A DNA stretch of 64,000 nucleotides from Stella humosa. GTDB lineage: Bacteria; Pseudomonadota; Alphaproteobacteria; ATCC43930; Allostellaceae. Below the pieces are notes generated by a model. The model saw only the letters and a program-made list of their open reading frames with translations. It had not been told where the DNA came from and did not search any database. Location: positions 3,702,001 through 3,766,000 of the forward strand of contig NZ_AP019700.1 of the NCBI RefSeq assembly GCF_006738645.1. The letters are read 5' to 3'. The translations under genes were made by a program, and so were the position numbers. Shown piece by piece: positions 54,752-62,529 of this stretch; positions within the stretch are counted from its first letter, which is position 1, and each line of letters opens with the position of its first letter.

Positions 54752-56505
54752 TCCCGGCGCTCCGCAGCCAGGGTCAGCGCCGGCAGGCCGGCCGCCGCCA
54801 GGGCCGGCGGCGGCGTCGTCTCCTCCGGCAGGCGGCCGAGGCCGAAGCGGGTGGCGGCACGGCCGAGCCAGGGCAGCGAGGTCGCCACCGCGAAAGGCAC
54901 GGCCAGCAACATGCCGGCGGCCCCGAACTGGCCGTAGGTCAGGGCCTCCCACGACGACGCCAGCAGGACCACGGTCGCCACGACCCCCATCAATGTCTGG
55001 AACCACAGGGCGCGCAGGGCCAAGAGCCAGGGCACGGCATGGTCGTCGCGCACCTGGCCCGTCCAGGTGCTGCGTCGGCGCAGCGGCAGGCCCAGCATGA
55101 ATACGGTGTGGGCCAGGGTGGTGATGGGAAAGAGCAGCAGCGAGAACAGCAGTTCCGCCGCCAGGCCGAGTGTGAAGCGCAGGGCGCCGCCGAAGCTGCG
55201 GCGCTCCGCCGGTCGGGCCAGCACGTCGATGGCGGTCGCGATCTTGGGCGAGAAGACCAGGAAGATCATCGTCGCCAGGACGACCGGCCCCAGGGTCGGA
55301 TCGAAGATCGGCCCCTGCCCGGCCCCGGCGGCGCTGCGCCAGACGATGAGCGCGAACAGGGCCGCCCAGGCCGGCGCGCCGAAGAACATCAGCATGGCCA
55401 GCAGCAGGTGGAAGCGGCTGCCGGGCAGCAGCCCCCGCATGCCGACCAGCCGGACATACTGCATGTTGCCCAGGCACCAACGCAGGTCGCGGCGCACGAA
55501 CTCCACCAGCGTCGGCGGGTTGGCCTCCCAGCTACCGCCTTCTTCCGGCAGGACGCGGACCTCGAAGCCGGCCCGCCGCATCAGGGCAGCCTCGATCTGG
55601 TCATGGCTCAGCACGTCGCCGCCGAAGGGCGGGCTGCCGGAGAGGCGCGGGATGTGGCAGTGACGGGTGAACGGCTCGACCCGGATGATCGCATTGTGCC
55701 CCCAATAGGGTCCGCAATCGGCCTGCCAGGCCGACGAGCCCAGCGTGTAGGAGCGCATGCCGAGCCGCATGCCGAGCTGGAACAGGCGGGCGAACAGGCT
55801 GGTGCTGGGCATGCCGGCCACCAGCGTCTGGACGATGCCGAACGTCGGCTCGGCCTCCATGATCCGCACCAGCCGCAGCACGGCATCGGGCGCCATGATG
55901 CTGTCGGCGTCGAGCGTCACCATGAACTGGTAGTCGCCGCCCCAGCGCAGGCAGAAGTCGCGGATGTTGCCGGCCTTGAAGCCCTCGTTGGACGTGCGGC
56001 GGCGATAGGTGGACGGGCATCGCGCGGCCAGGTGCCGGGCCTCCGCCTCCTCGGCCGCGGCGATGTCCGGCCGGTCGGTGTCGCTCAGCACGAAGGCATG
56101 GAAGCGCTCGCCCCAGCCGGCCCCGGCCAGCCCCTCCATCAGCCGGCCGACGGCGGCAAAGGCCCGCGCCGGGTCCTCGTTGCGCACGCAGATGAGGATG
56201 GCGGTGCGGCCGGCGATCGGCGCGTCGGGCCGCGCCAGCCGGGCGAAGGGGGCCACGGCCGCGACCGCGTCCGGCGTCGCCATGCGCAACACCAGGAAGA
56301 TGACGGCATTCCAGAAACCGATGACCGACCAGGGCACGGTGAAGGCGAAGAGCAGCAGGATCGCCAGGTCGGACGCGACGAAGCCGCCCGGCATGAGGGC
56401 CGCCGCCATCAGCGCCACCATGGCCAGCGTGCTGGCGGCGCAGACCAGCGCATAGACCCGCCGCCTGCCGGTGATCGCCGCCGCCGAAACCGCCCCTGCC
56501 GCCAT
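54748..56505 (-). CDS. mdoH: MdoH/OpgH-like glucan glucosyltransferase
   Basis: A 585-residue inner-membrane GT2 enzyme, shorter than E. coli MdoH (847). Two N-terminal helices precede ILICVRNEDPARAF; the GT core has TLDADS (DxD) near residue 200, GGDVLSHDQIEAALMRRAGF, and RRDLRWCLGNMQY (the QxxRW-like motif) near residue 330, then about five helices. It uses UDP-glucose to build osmoregulated periplasmic glucans. The usual partner mdoG is absent. It sits in an operon with a pterin-like gene set, just ahead of an FkbM gene, which is unusual. Confidence 0.9.
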   Translation of the reverse strand: MAAGAVSAAAITGRRRVYALVCAASTLAMVALMAAALMPGGFVASDLAILLLFAFTVPWSVIGFWNAVIFLVLRMATPDAVAAVAPFARLARPDAPIAGRTAILICVRNEDPARAFAAVGRLMEGLAGAGWGERFHAFVLSDTDRPDIAAAEEAEARHLAARCPSTYRRRTSNEGFKAGNIRDFCLRWGGDYQFMVTLDADSIMAPDAVLRLVRIMEAEPTFGIVQTLVAGMPSTSLFARLFQLGMRLGMRSYTLGSSAWQADCGPYWGHNAIIRVEPFTRHCHIPRLSGSPPFGGDVLSHDQIEAALMRRAGFEVRVLPEEGGSWEANPPTLVEFVRRDLRWCLGNMQYVRLVGMRGLLPGSRFHLLLAMLMFFGAPAWAALFALIVWRSAAGAGQGPIFDPTLGPVVLATMIFLVFSPKIATAIDVLARPAERRSFGGALRFTLGLAAELLFSLLLFPITTLAHTVFMLGLPLRRRSTWTGQVRDDHAVPWLLALRALWFQTLMGVVATVVLLASSWEALTYGQFGAAGMLLAVPFAVATSLPWLGRAATRFGLGRLPEETTPPPALAAAGLPALTLAAERRE

Positions 56506-56516
56506 CGTCCGGTCCT

Positions 56517-57323
56517 TCAGCTTGCGTGCCCGTCTTGCCGCGGGATGATCAGCAGGTCGCGGTGCCCGACCATGAGGGACAGGGCACCCTGCTGCAGTTG
56601 CCGCCGGCGGCGATCAGCCCAGGCGGCGATCGCATCGTGGTCGGCCGGCGACTGCTCCAGGGCGGCGGCCGCCGCTCCTTCCAGCATCGCCGCCAGCATG
56701 GCCGTCGCGTCCGGCGGCACCCGCCAGTCGCTGGCGGACGACAGCACCTCGGCACCGCGGTGACGAAAGGCCGACGCGACCCTCGCTGGCGCCGCAGGCC
56801 CCAGCGCCAATCCCCGGCCCAGACCTTTGGGCCGGCGCTGGTGGGCGCGGAACAGGTGATCGACCAGCGCGTCACCCGGATCGTGCGGCGACCAGTGCCC
56901 GCGCCCGTCGACGATCAACGGCGCGTAGAGCGGCAGGCGCCGACGGGTCAGGGCGGCAGCCGCCTGCTCGACCCAGCCAGCGGTCGCGAGATCGAGCAGA
57001 GCGAAGGCCGTGACCGCGTCCACACCGCGATCCAGCACCGGCGTCCAGCCGGCCGCCAGGTCGCGGCACTCGCCACGCGCACCGGGGACGCCGGCCACGG
57101 CATGGCGCAACAGCGCCGCATCGCCCTCGACGAAGGTCCAGCGCACCCCATCGCCCAGCAAGGGGCGCAGGGCGCGGCGCGAGGCGCCGGTGCCGGCGCC
57201 GAGATCGACGATGGCGGCACGGGCCGGCAACAGCCGCGCGAACGCGCGCGCCAGACGAGCGGATCGCGCGGCATCGTCGAACGGCGCGCGCAACGCCAGC
57301 CAGTCGGAGGAAAAACCGCTCAT
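56517..57323 (-). CDS. Class I SAM-dependent methyltransferase (unknown substrate)
   Basis: A 268-residue methyltransferase. Motif I is AIVDLGAGTGASRRAL near residue 40, followed by WTFVEGDAALLRHA (acidic Glu). Towards the C-terminus VDHLFRAHQRRPKGLGRGLALGP and SDWRVPPDATAML are conserved-looking. It is flanked by the GT4 gene (4-base overlap) and mdoH (11 bases). Substrate unknown. Confidence 0.83.
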   Translation of the reverse strand: MSGFSSDWLALRAPFDDAARSARLARAFARLLPARAAIVDLGAGTGASRRALRPLLGDGVRWTFVEGDAALLRHAVAGVPGARGECRDLAAGWTPVLDRGVDAVTAFALLDLATAGWVEQAAAALTRRRLPLYAPLIVDGRGHWSPHDPGDALVDHLFRAHQRRPKGLGRGLALGPAAPARVASAFRHRGAEVLSSASDWRVPPDATAMLAAMLEGAAAAALEQSPADHDAIAAWADRRRRQLQQGALSLMVGHRDLLIIPRQDGHAS

Positions 57324-58366
57324 GCCGCGAACCGCAGGACGGCCCGGCCGAACGCACGCGCGGCGTCGTCCCAGCCCGGCAGGGCCGCACCCGCCGCCCC
57401 GGCCGCCGCGGTCAGCCGCGCGCGCAAGGCCTGGTCGCCGATCGCCCGGCGCAGCGCATCGGCCATCGCCGCGGCGTCGCCCGGCGGCACCAGCAGCCCG
57501 GCATCGGCCGGCACGGTATCCGGCACCGCCCCGCCGCCGACCGCGACGATGGGCAAGCCCGCGCGCAGGGCCTCGCTGAGCGCCATGCCATAGCCCTCAT
57601 AGACGGCGGAATGAACGAAAAGGTCGGCGGCGCGATAGGCCTCGGCCACCGCCGCGTCGCTGGCCTCGCCCGCCAGCGTCACCCGGCCGGCCAGCCCGCT
57701 GGCCGCCAACTGTTCGCGCAGGCCCGCGGTCAGGGCCGGGTCGCGATCGGTGGCGCCGATGCAGGTCAGCTCCCACGGCAGGTCGGCGAGCCCGGCCAGG
57801 GCGGCGAACAGAAGGGCATGTCCCTTGCGCGGCACCAGGGCCGCCACCGACAGCAGGCGCACCGGGCCGCCATCGGCCCGCGGCCGGCGCTGCGGCATCG
57901 GGTCGACGCCGGGCGGCACCGCGACGACGCGATCCGGGGCGACGCCATACTCGGCCTGGAGGGTGCGCGCGGTGAACGGGCTGGTGACGACGATGCCGGC
58001 CACGCGCGCCAGGTCGGCCCGCTCGGCCGCGCGCAGGGCGGCGGCGACGTCGCCGGCAAGCCCGGTCTCCTCGGCCAGCGGATGATGGATGAGCGCAATC
58101 ACCGGCGGGCCATCGGTGGCCGCATCGGCGCCCAGGCCAAAGGCCGGCAGCGCCAAGCCGTCGATGACCAGCGGGCCCGCCGCACGCGCGCGCACCGCCG
58201 CAGCCGCCGCGCGTGCCGCCGAATCGACCATCGGATAGCTGCCGGCCATCTCGTGGACCGTCACTCGCCAGCCCTGCCCACGCAGGCCCTCGACGATGCG
58301 GCGGTCATAGATGGTGCCGCCGGTCCGCCGGTCGAGCCGGCCCGGCAACGCCAGGTCCAGCCGCAT
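57320..58366 (-). CDS. Glycosyltransferase family 4
   Basis: A 348-residue GT-B retaining glycosyltransferase. The N-terminal half includes GRLDRRTGGTIYDRRIVEGL and ALIHHPLAEETGL; the C-terminal donor domain includes VPPGVDP, LVPRKGH and EGYGMALSEALRAGLP with the EX7E motif near residue 258. No membrane helix. It adds a sugar to an unknown acceptor. Its start overlaps the preceding stop by one base (TGATG) in the seven-gene operon. Confidence 0.88.
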   Translation of the reverse strand: MRLDLALPGRLDRRTGGTIYDRRIVEGLRGQGWRVTVHEMAGSYPMVDSAARAAAAAVRARAAGPLVIDGLALPAFGLGADAATDGPPVIALIHHPLAEETGLAGDVAAALRAAERADLARVAGIVVTSPFTARTLQAEYGVAPDRVVAVPPGVDPMPQRRPRADGGPVRLLSVAALVPRKGHALLFAALAGLADLPWELTCIGATDRDPALTAGLREQLAASGLAGRVTLAGEASDAAVAEAYRAADLFVHSAVYEGYGMALSEALRAGLPIVAVGGGAVPDTVPADAGLLVPPGDAAAMADALRRAIGDQALRARLTAAAGAAGAALPGWDDAARAFGRAVLRFAA

Positions 58367-58779
58367 CAGCGCGGCGCCGCGACCGGTCCCTCGAAACTGG
58401 CCCAGGCGCGCGGCGATTCGCGCAGGATCACCTTGATCGACTCCAGCCGTCCGGCGGTATCGGGCCCGAGGTCGCCGGCTGCCGCGCGTGCGGCCAGTCG
58501 GCGATGGATCTCGGCCGACAAGAACTCCGTCGTGGTGTTGATGCCGGCCAGGTCAGGCTCGGCGTCGAGGTTGCGGTAGTCGAAGGCGGCCAGCACCTCG
58601 CGCAGCGCCGTCATCGCCCGGCCGATATCACAGACGACGCCGTTGGCATCGAGCTCGGCACGGCGGAACTCCGCCTCCACGGCGTAGGTGGCGCCGTGCA
58701 GCGCCTGGGCCGGGCCGAACAGTTCGCCCTTGAAGCTGTGGGCGATCATGAAGTGGTCGCAGACGGTGACGGCATACAT
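58366..58779 (-). CDS. 6-pyruvoyl-tetrahydropterin synthase/QueD-like protein with degenerate active site
   Basis: A 137-residue T-fold protein of the PTPS/QueD family: FMIAHSF, LHGATYAVEAEF, VCDIGRAMTALREVLAAFDYRNLD and the Glu in ILRES are recognisable. Compared with E. coli QueD, the HGH zinc pair reads HGA, the catalytic Cys before it is missing, and LDHHYLND has become FDYRNLDA. It is thus unlikely to do standard QueD chemistry; it may have a new reaction or bind a pterin. It is between the dehydrogenase and the GT4 gene in a seven-gene operon. Confidence 0.8.
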   Translation of the reverse strand: MYAVTVCDHFMIAHSFKGELFGPAQALHGATYAVEAEFRRAELDANGVVCDIGRAMTALREVLAAFDYRNLDAEPDLAGINTTTEFLSAEIHRRLAARAAAGDLGPDTAGRLESIKVILRESPRAWASFEGPVAAPR

Positions 58780-58827
58780 GGGTCGGGCTCGCCTTCGGTG
58801 CTGCCAGGGGTGGGGGGCCGGAGCGGA

Positions 58828-59820
58828 TCAGCTATAGCGGACGACGTGGCAAAGCGTTCCGTCGGGCGGCCCGGCCAGGCGCCGCATCGTCTGCGGCAGG
58901 TCGGCGAAGGCGCTCTCGCCCGTCAGCAGATGGTCATAGGCCGGGTCGCCCAGCAGGTCGAGCGCCAGCGCCAGGCGCCGGCGATAGCTCCAGCGGCTGC
59001 GCTGGGCGGGTGCCACGCGGCCGACCTGGGAGGCGCGCAGCGTCAGGCGCCGGGCATGGAAGGCGCCACCCAGCGGCAGAGCCGCCGGTGCCGACCCGAA
59101 CCAGCTCAGCACCGTCACCACCGCCTCGTCGCCCGCCAGGTCCAGCGCGGTCACCAGGCCGGCCGGCTTGCCGGAGACCTCGAACACCCCGTCGCAGTCC
59201 CGCGGGGCGGCGTCGGGCAGGGCGAAGGCCACGCCCAGGGCAGCCGCCACCGTCGCCTTGCCGGGATCGACGTCGACCAGCGTCACCTGGGCACCGGGCA
59301 CCGCCGATGCCAGGCGGGCCACCGCCAACCCGACCACGCCGCCGCCGACGACCGCGATCCGCTGGCCGGGGAGGACGGGCGAATCCCACAACGCGTTGAT
59401 CGCCGTCTCGAGGTTGGCCGCCAGCACGGCGCGCCTTGGCGGCAGAGCGGCCGGCAATGGCAGCAGGGCGTCGGCCGGCACGACGAAGCGGTCCTGGTGC
59501 GGATGCAGGCAGAAGACGTTGGTGCCCAGGAGCCCGGGCGGGCCGGAGTCGACACGGCCGACGGCGGCATAGCCGTACTTCACCGCGCCCGAGAACGCGC
59601 CCTCCTGGAAGGGGCAGCGCATCCGCTCCCATTCGGACTCCGGCACGCCACCGGCGAAGACCAGCGTCTCGGTCCCGCGGGAAATGCCGGACCACAGGGT
59701 GGCGACCACCGCCTCGTCCGGTTCCGGCGACGGCACGGCGGCCGGGCGGATCTCGCCCACGCCCGCCGCCACCGTCCAGAAGGCGTGGGCGGCGGGTGGC
59801 GGCTCAGAGCCGGCGGACAT
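58828..59820 (-). CDS. Medium-chain dehydrogenase/reductase without catalytic zinc ligands
   Basis: A 330-residue MDR protein. The N-terminal segment reads TLWSGISRGTETL where classical alcohol dehydrogenases have the zinc Cys (xCGTD); this SGISRGTE form is seen in BchC-like enzymes. The Rossmann region is IAVVGGGVVGLAVARLAS near residue 160 with the acceptor Asp in VTLVDVDPG. So it is probably an NAD(P)-dependent oxidoreductase on a small molecule. Start at ATG 59820; an ATG at 59841 would extend it. It overlaps the RibD-type gene by 17 bases. Confidence 0.83.
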   Translation of the reverse strand: MSAGSEPPPAAHAFWTVAAGVGEIRPAAVPSPEPDEAVVATLWSGISRGTETLVFAGGVPESEWERMRCPFQEGAFSGAVKYGYAAVGRVDSGPPGLLGTNVFCLHPHQDRFVVPADALLPLPAALPPRRAVLAANLETAINALWDSPVLPGQRIAVVGGGVVGLAVARLASAVPGAQVTLVDVDPGKATVAAALGVAFALPDAAPRDCDGVFEVSGKPAGLVTALDLAGDEAVVTVLSWFGSAPAALPLGGAFHARRLTLRASQVGRVAPAQRSRWSYRRRLALALDLLGDPAYDHLLTGESAFADLPQTMRRLAGPPDGTLCHVVRYS

Positions 59821-60646
59821 CGCAGTCGAACAGCACATCATCTCCCATACGGAAGATCCGCGTGGGTGGACGCAGCGCCTCGGAAAGATTTGCCAGCGGC
59901 GGCAACGCCAGCCCCGGCCGGCCGGAACCGAGGATCATCGGCGCGACGGCCACCTGCAGCCGATCGAGGCAGCCCTCGGCCAGGAAGCGCGAGACGGTGA
60001 CGCCGCCGCCCTCGACGAAGATGCGGCGACAGCCGAGGCCGGCCAGCACGTCGATGACCGCGGCATAGTCGATCGTGTCGCCGCGCCGCGGCACGCCCAG
60101 GATGCGGGCATCGCCGATGGTGGCGCGGTCGACCCGGTCATGGGCGCAGAGCACGACCGTCTCCACCTCGCCGTCGCGGAACAGGCGGTAGCGATCGTCT
60201 AGCCGGCGCTCGGTATCGATGACGATGCGGCGCGGGTGGCGACCAGGCACCCGTCGCACGGTCAGGCGCGGGTCGTCATGGCGCACGGTGCCGGCCCCGA
60301 CCACGACCGCACAGGCCAGCGCCCGCATGCGGTGGAGGTGGTCGAGGTTGGCCTGGCAGGTGATGTAGGTCGATTCGCCCGCATCGGTCGCGATCCGCCC
60401 GTCGAGGCTCTGCCCGAGATGCGCGAAGACCAGAGGTCCCGCCTGGCCGCTGGCCAGGAACGGCCCATAGAGGTCGAGCAGTTCGGCGGCGGCAGGATCG
60501 GCCGGGATCGGGCCACGATGGCGCCCGTCGCCGTCGAAAAGGCCGGCACCCGGCCCGGCCACGCACGCAAGCATCGCCGTCCAGGCATCGTCGCCCGCGA
60601 TCGGCTCGGCACAATCGGGGGCCGCGTCAGGGCCGGTGGGCGGCAA
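59804..60646 (-). CDS. RibD C-terminal (DHFR-like) reductase-domain protein
   Basis: About 280 residues. From residue 85 on it is a RibD_C reductase: LVFAHLGQSLDGRIAT, MRALACAVVVGAGTVRHDDPRLTVR and IFVEGGGVTVSRFL match the 5-amino-6-(5-phosphoribosylamino)uracil reductase fold. The RibD deaminase domain is absent. It probably reduces a pyrimidine- or pterin-like sugar adduct. No ATG is near the start; the TTG at 60646 is a guess. It is the first gene of the seven-gene operon. Confidence 0.8.
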   Translation of the reverse strand: MPPTGPDAAPDCAEPIAGDDAWTAMLACVAGPGAGLFDGDGRHRGPIPADPAAAELLDLYGPFLASGQAGPLVFAHLGQSLDGRIATDAGESTYITCQANLDHLHRMRALACAVVVGAGTVRHDDPRLTVRRVPGRHPRRIVIDTERRLDDRYRLFRDGEVETVVLCAHDRVDRATIGDARILGVPRRGDTIDYAAVIDVLAGLGCRRIFVEGGGVTVSRFLAEGCLDRLQVAVAPMILGSGRPGLALPPLANLSEALRPPTRIFRMGDDVLFDCDVRRL

Positions 60647-60759
60647 GGGAGGTCCAGGCTCCGGAATGCTGCGGGACCGGGAGCGGTCGCCGACGTCTTT
60701 GGAGCATAGCGAAATAGGCCGCGCGGCGGCAGATGGAAGCCCCCTGCCCCTCCCGGCCG

Positions 60760-61584
60760 CTACACCGGGGCCAGGCGGGTGCCGACGATGCGGGTGCGCA
60801 GGATCGACGACAACCAGTCGATCGCGGCCACCGTCGCCAGGATCATCAGGATCAGGAAGGCAACCGCCTGCCATTCCAGCGTGCGGATCTCCTCGGCCAG
60901 GTGCAGGCCGATGCCGCCCGCGCCGACGATGCCGATGATCGTCGCCGAGCGGGTGTTGGACTCGATGTAGTACAGAACCTGGCTCAGCATCACCGGCAAC
61001 ACCTGGGGCAGGATCCCGAAGCGGATGCGGTGCAGCCGGCCGCCGCCGCTGGCGACCACGCCCTCGCCCGCCCGCCGGTCGGTCGCCTCGATCGCCTCGG
61101 AGAACATCTTGCCGAAGGCGCCGATGTCCGCCGACATGATCGCCAGCACGCCCGCGAACGGCCCGAGCCCGACGACGTTGATCCAGATGAGGGCCCAGAT
61201 CAGCGTGTCGACGCCGCGCACGGTGTCGAGGCTGCGGCGGGCCAGGAAATGCACCAGCCGCTGGGCGACGACGTTGCGCGCGGCCAGGAAGCCGAGCGGC
61301 AGGGCGATGACGGCGGCCAGACCGGTGCCCAGGAAGGCGATGGCGACCGTCTGCGCCAGGGCATGGGCATAGAGCTGCAGCTTGGCGACCGTGCCGAAAT
61401 CGGGCGGCACCATCAGCACGACGAACGTGCCGAGCCGCCCCAGCCCCGACCACAGACGCTGGGGCGTCAGTCCGACCCACCACAGGCCGAACAGCAGAAG
61501 TGCCACCGGGGCCGCGAACGCCAGCGCCACGCCCGCGCGATGCACGGCGCCTGGCATGGTGGATGGGGGAGTGGCTACGGTCAT
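60760..61584 (-). CDS. phnE: Phosphonate-type ABC transporter permease PhnE (second copy)
   Basis: A 274-residue permease with about six membrane segments. The EAA-like loop is RIRFGILPQVLPVMLSQVLYYIESNTRSATIIGIVGAGGIG near residues 190-230, typical of PhnE. It works with the preceding PhnE as a permease pair. Its ATG overlaps the previous gene by four bases. The end of the phn operon lies 113 bases before the RibD-type gene. Confidence 0.92.
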   Translation of the reverse strand: MTVATPPSTMPGAVHRAGVALAFAAPVALLLFGLWWVGLTPQRLWSGLGRLGTFVVLMVPPDFGTVAKLQLYAHALAQTVAIAFLGTGLAAVIALPLGFLAARNVVAQRLVHFLARRSLDTVRGVDTLIWALIWINVVGLGPFAGVLAIMSADIGAFGKMFSEAIEATDRRAGEGVVASGGGRLHRIRFGILPQVLPVMLSQVLYYIESNTRSATIIGIVGAGGIGLHLAEEIRTLEWQAVAFLILMILATVAAIDWLSSILRTRIVGTRLAPV

Positions 61585-62474
61585 GCCTGTCCCCCGTGCA
61601 GCCGGCCGCGCAGCCGTTCGGTCGCCAGGTCGATCAGCATGACGGTGCCGACGATCAGCAGCAGGATGGCCGACACGTCGGCATAGTAGAACTTGCGGAT
61701 GGCCTCGATCAGGTCCTGGCCGATGCCGCCGGCGCCGACGAAGCCCATCACCGAGGCGCCGCGCACATTGATCTCGAAACGCAGCAGGGTGTAGCTGGCG
61801 AAGTTCGGAAGGACCTGCGGCACGACGGCAAAGCGCATGGTCTCGAGCCAGGTGCCGCCGGCCGCCGTGGTCCCTTCGACCGGCCCCATGTCGGCGTTCT
61901 CGACCACTTCGGCAAAGAGCTTGCCCAGCGCGCCGGTGGTGTGGATGGCGATGGCCAGCACACCCGGCAGCGGCCCCAGGCCGAAGGCGATGACGAAGAT
62001 GAGCGCGAAAACGATCTCGGGAACCGTGCGGCACAGTTCCAGGTAGCGCTTGGCGAGGAAGCGTGCGACCGGCCAGCGGCCGACATTGGCGGCGGCGAAG
62101 AAGCACAGCGTGAACCCGCCGATGAAACCGAGCGCCGTGCCGACATAGGCGACCAGCAGCGTTTCGGCCAGGAGGCGCAGCCAGCGCGCGATGCCCCAGT
62201 ACCATTCGCCGATGTCCAGCAGCACCGAGCGGCCGGCAAGCGCGCCGTCGTCGAAGACGAACAGGCGCGCGAGATAGGTCGGCAGCCGGTCGAAGTTGGC
62301 GACAAGCCGCCCGAGATCGACCTCGGCGACCAGGGCCGCCGTCAGCGTGGCCAGGGCCAGGATGATGCCGCCCAGAACAGTCTGGCGGCGGCGGGCGGCA
62401 ATGGTCCGTTCATAGGCACGGACGAGAGGCACCAGCGCCTCGTCCGGCAGCCGCTGGGGACTGGTGAGGGTCAT
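61581..62474 (-). CDS. phnE: Phosphonate-type ABC transporter permease PhnE (first copy)
   Basis: A 297-residue permease. It has a cytoplasmic N-terminus (VRAYERTIAARRR), about six membrane segments, and the loop RFAVVPQVLPNFASYTLLRFEINVRGASVMGFVGAGGIG. ATG 62474 is the start. It pairs with the second PhnE. A hairpin at 62490-62513 separates it from phnD. Two-permease phn operons (phnCDEE) are common in alphaproteobacteria. Confidence 0.92.
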   Translation of the reverse strand: MTLTSPQRLPDEALVPLVRAYERTIAARRRQTVLGGIILALATLTAALVAEVDLGRLVANFDRLPTYLARLFVFDDGALAGRSVLLDIGEWYWGIARWLRLLAETLLVAYVGTALGFIGGFTLCFFAAANVGRWPVARFLAKRYLELCRTVPEIVFALIFVIAFGLGPLPGVLAIAIHTTGALGKLFAEVVENADMGPVEGTTAAGGTWLETMRFAVVPQVLPNFASYTLLRFEINVRGASVMGFVGAGGIGQDLIEAIRKFYYADVSAILLLIVGTVMLIDLATERLRGRLHGGQA

Positions 62475-62489
62475 GGCATGGGAGCCCAC

Positions 62490-62513
62490 CGGGCCGCGCA
62501 TCGGCGCGGCCCG
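62490..62513 (-). terminator. Hairpin after phnD, before phnE
   Basis: A perfect 10-base-pair stem (CGGGCCGCGC / GCGCGGCCCG) with a 4-base ATCG loop lies 16 bases after phnD and 15 before phnE. No T run. As at urtA, it may limit expression of the downstream permeases or stabilise the binding-protein mRNA. Confidence 0.6.
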
Positions 62514-62529
62514 ATCGCGTTCCTTCAGC

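Noticed and set aside
58366-58779. Functional QueD of queuosine synthesis
   Set aside because: Key catalytic and zinc residues are missing, and queC, queE and queF are not nearby.
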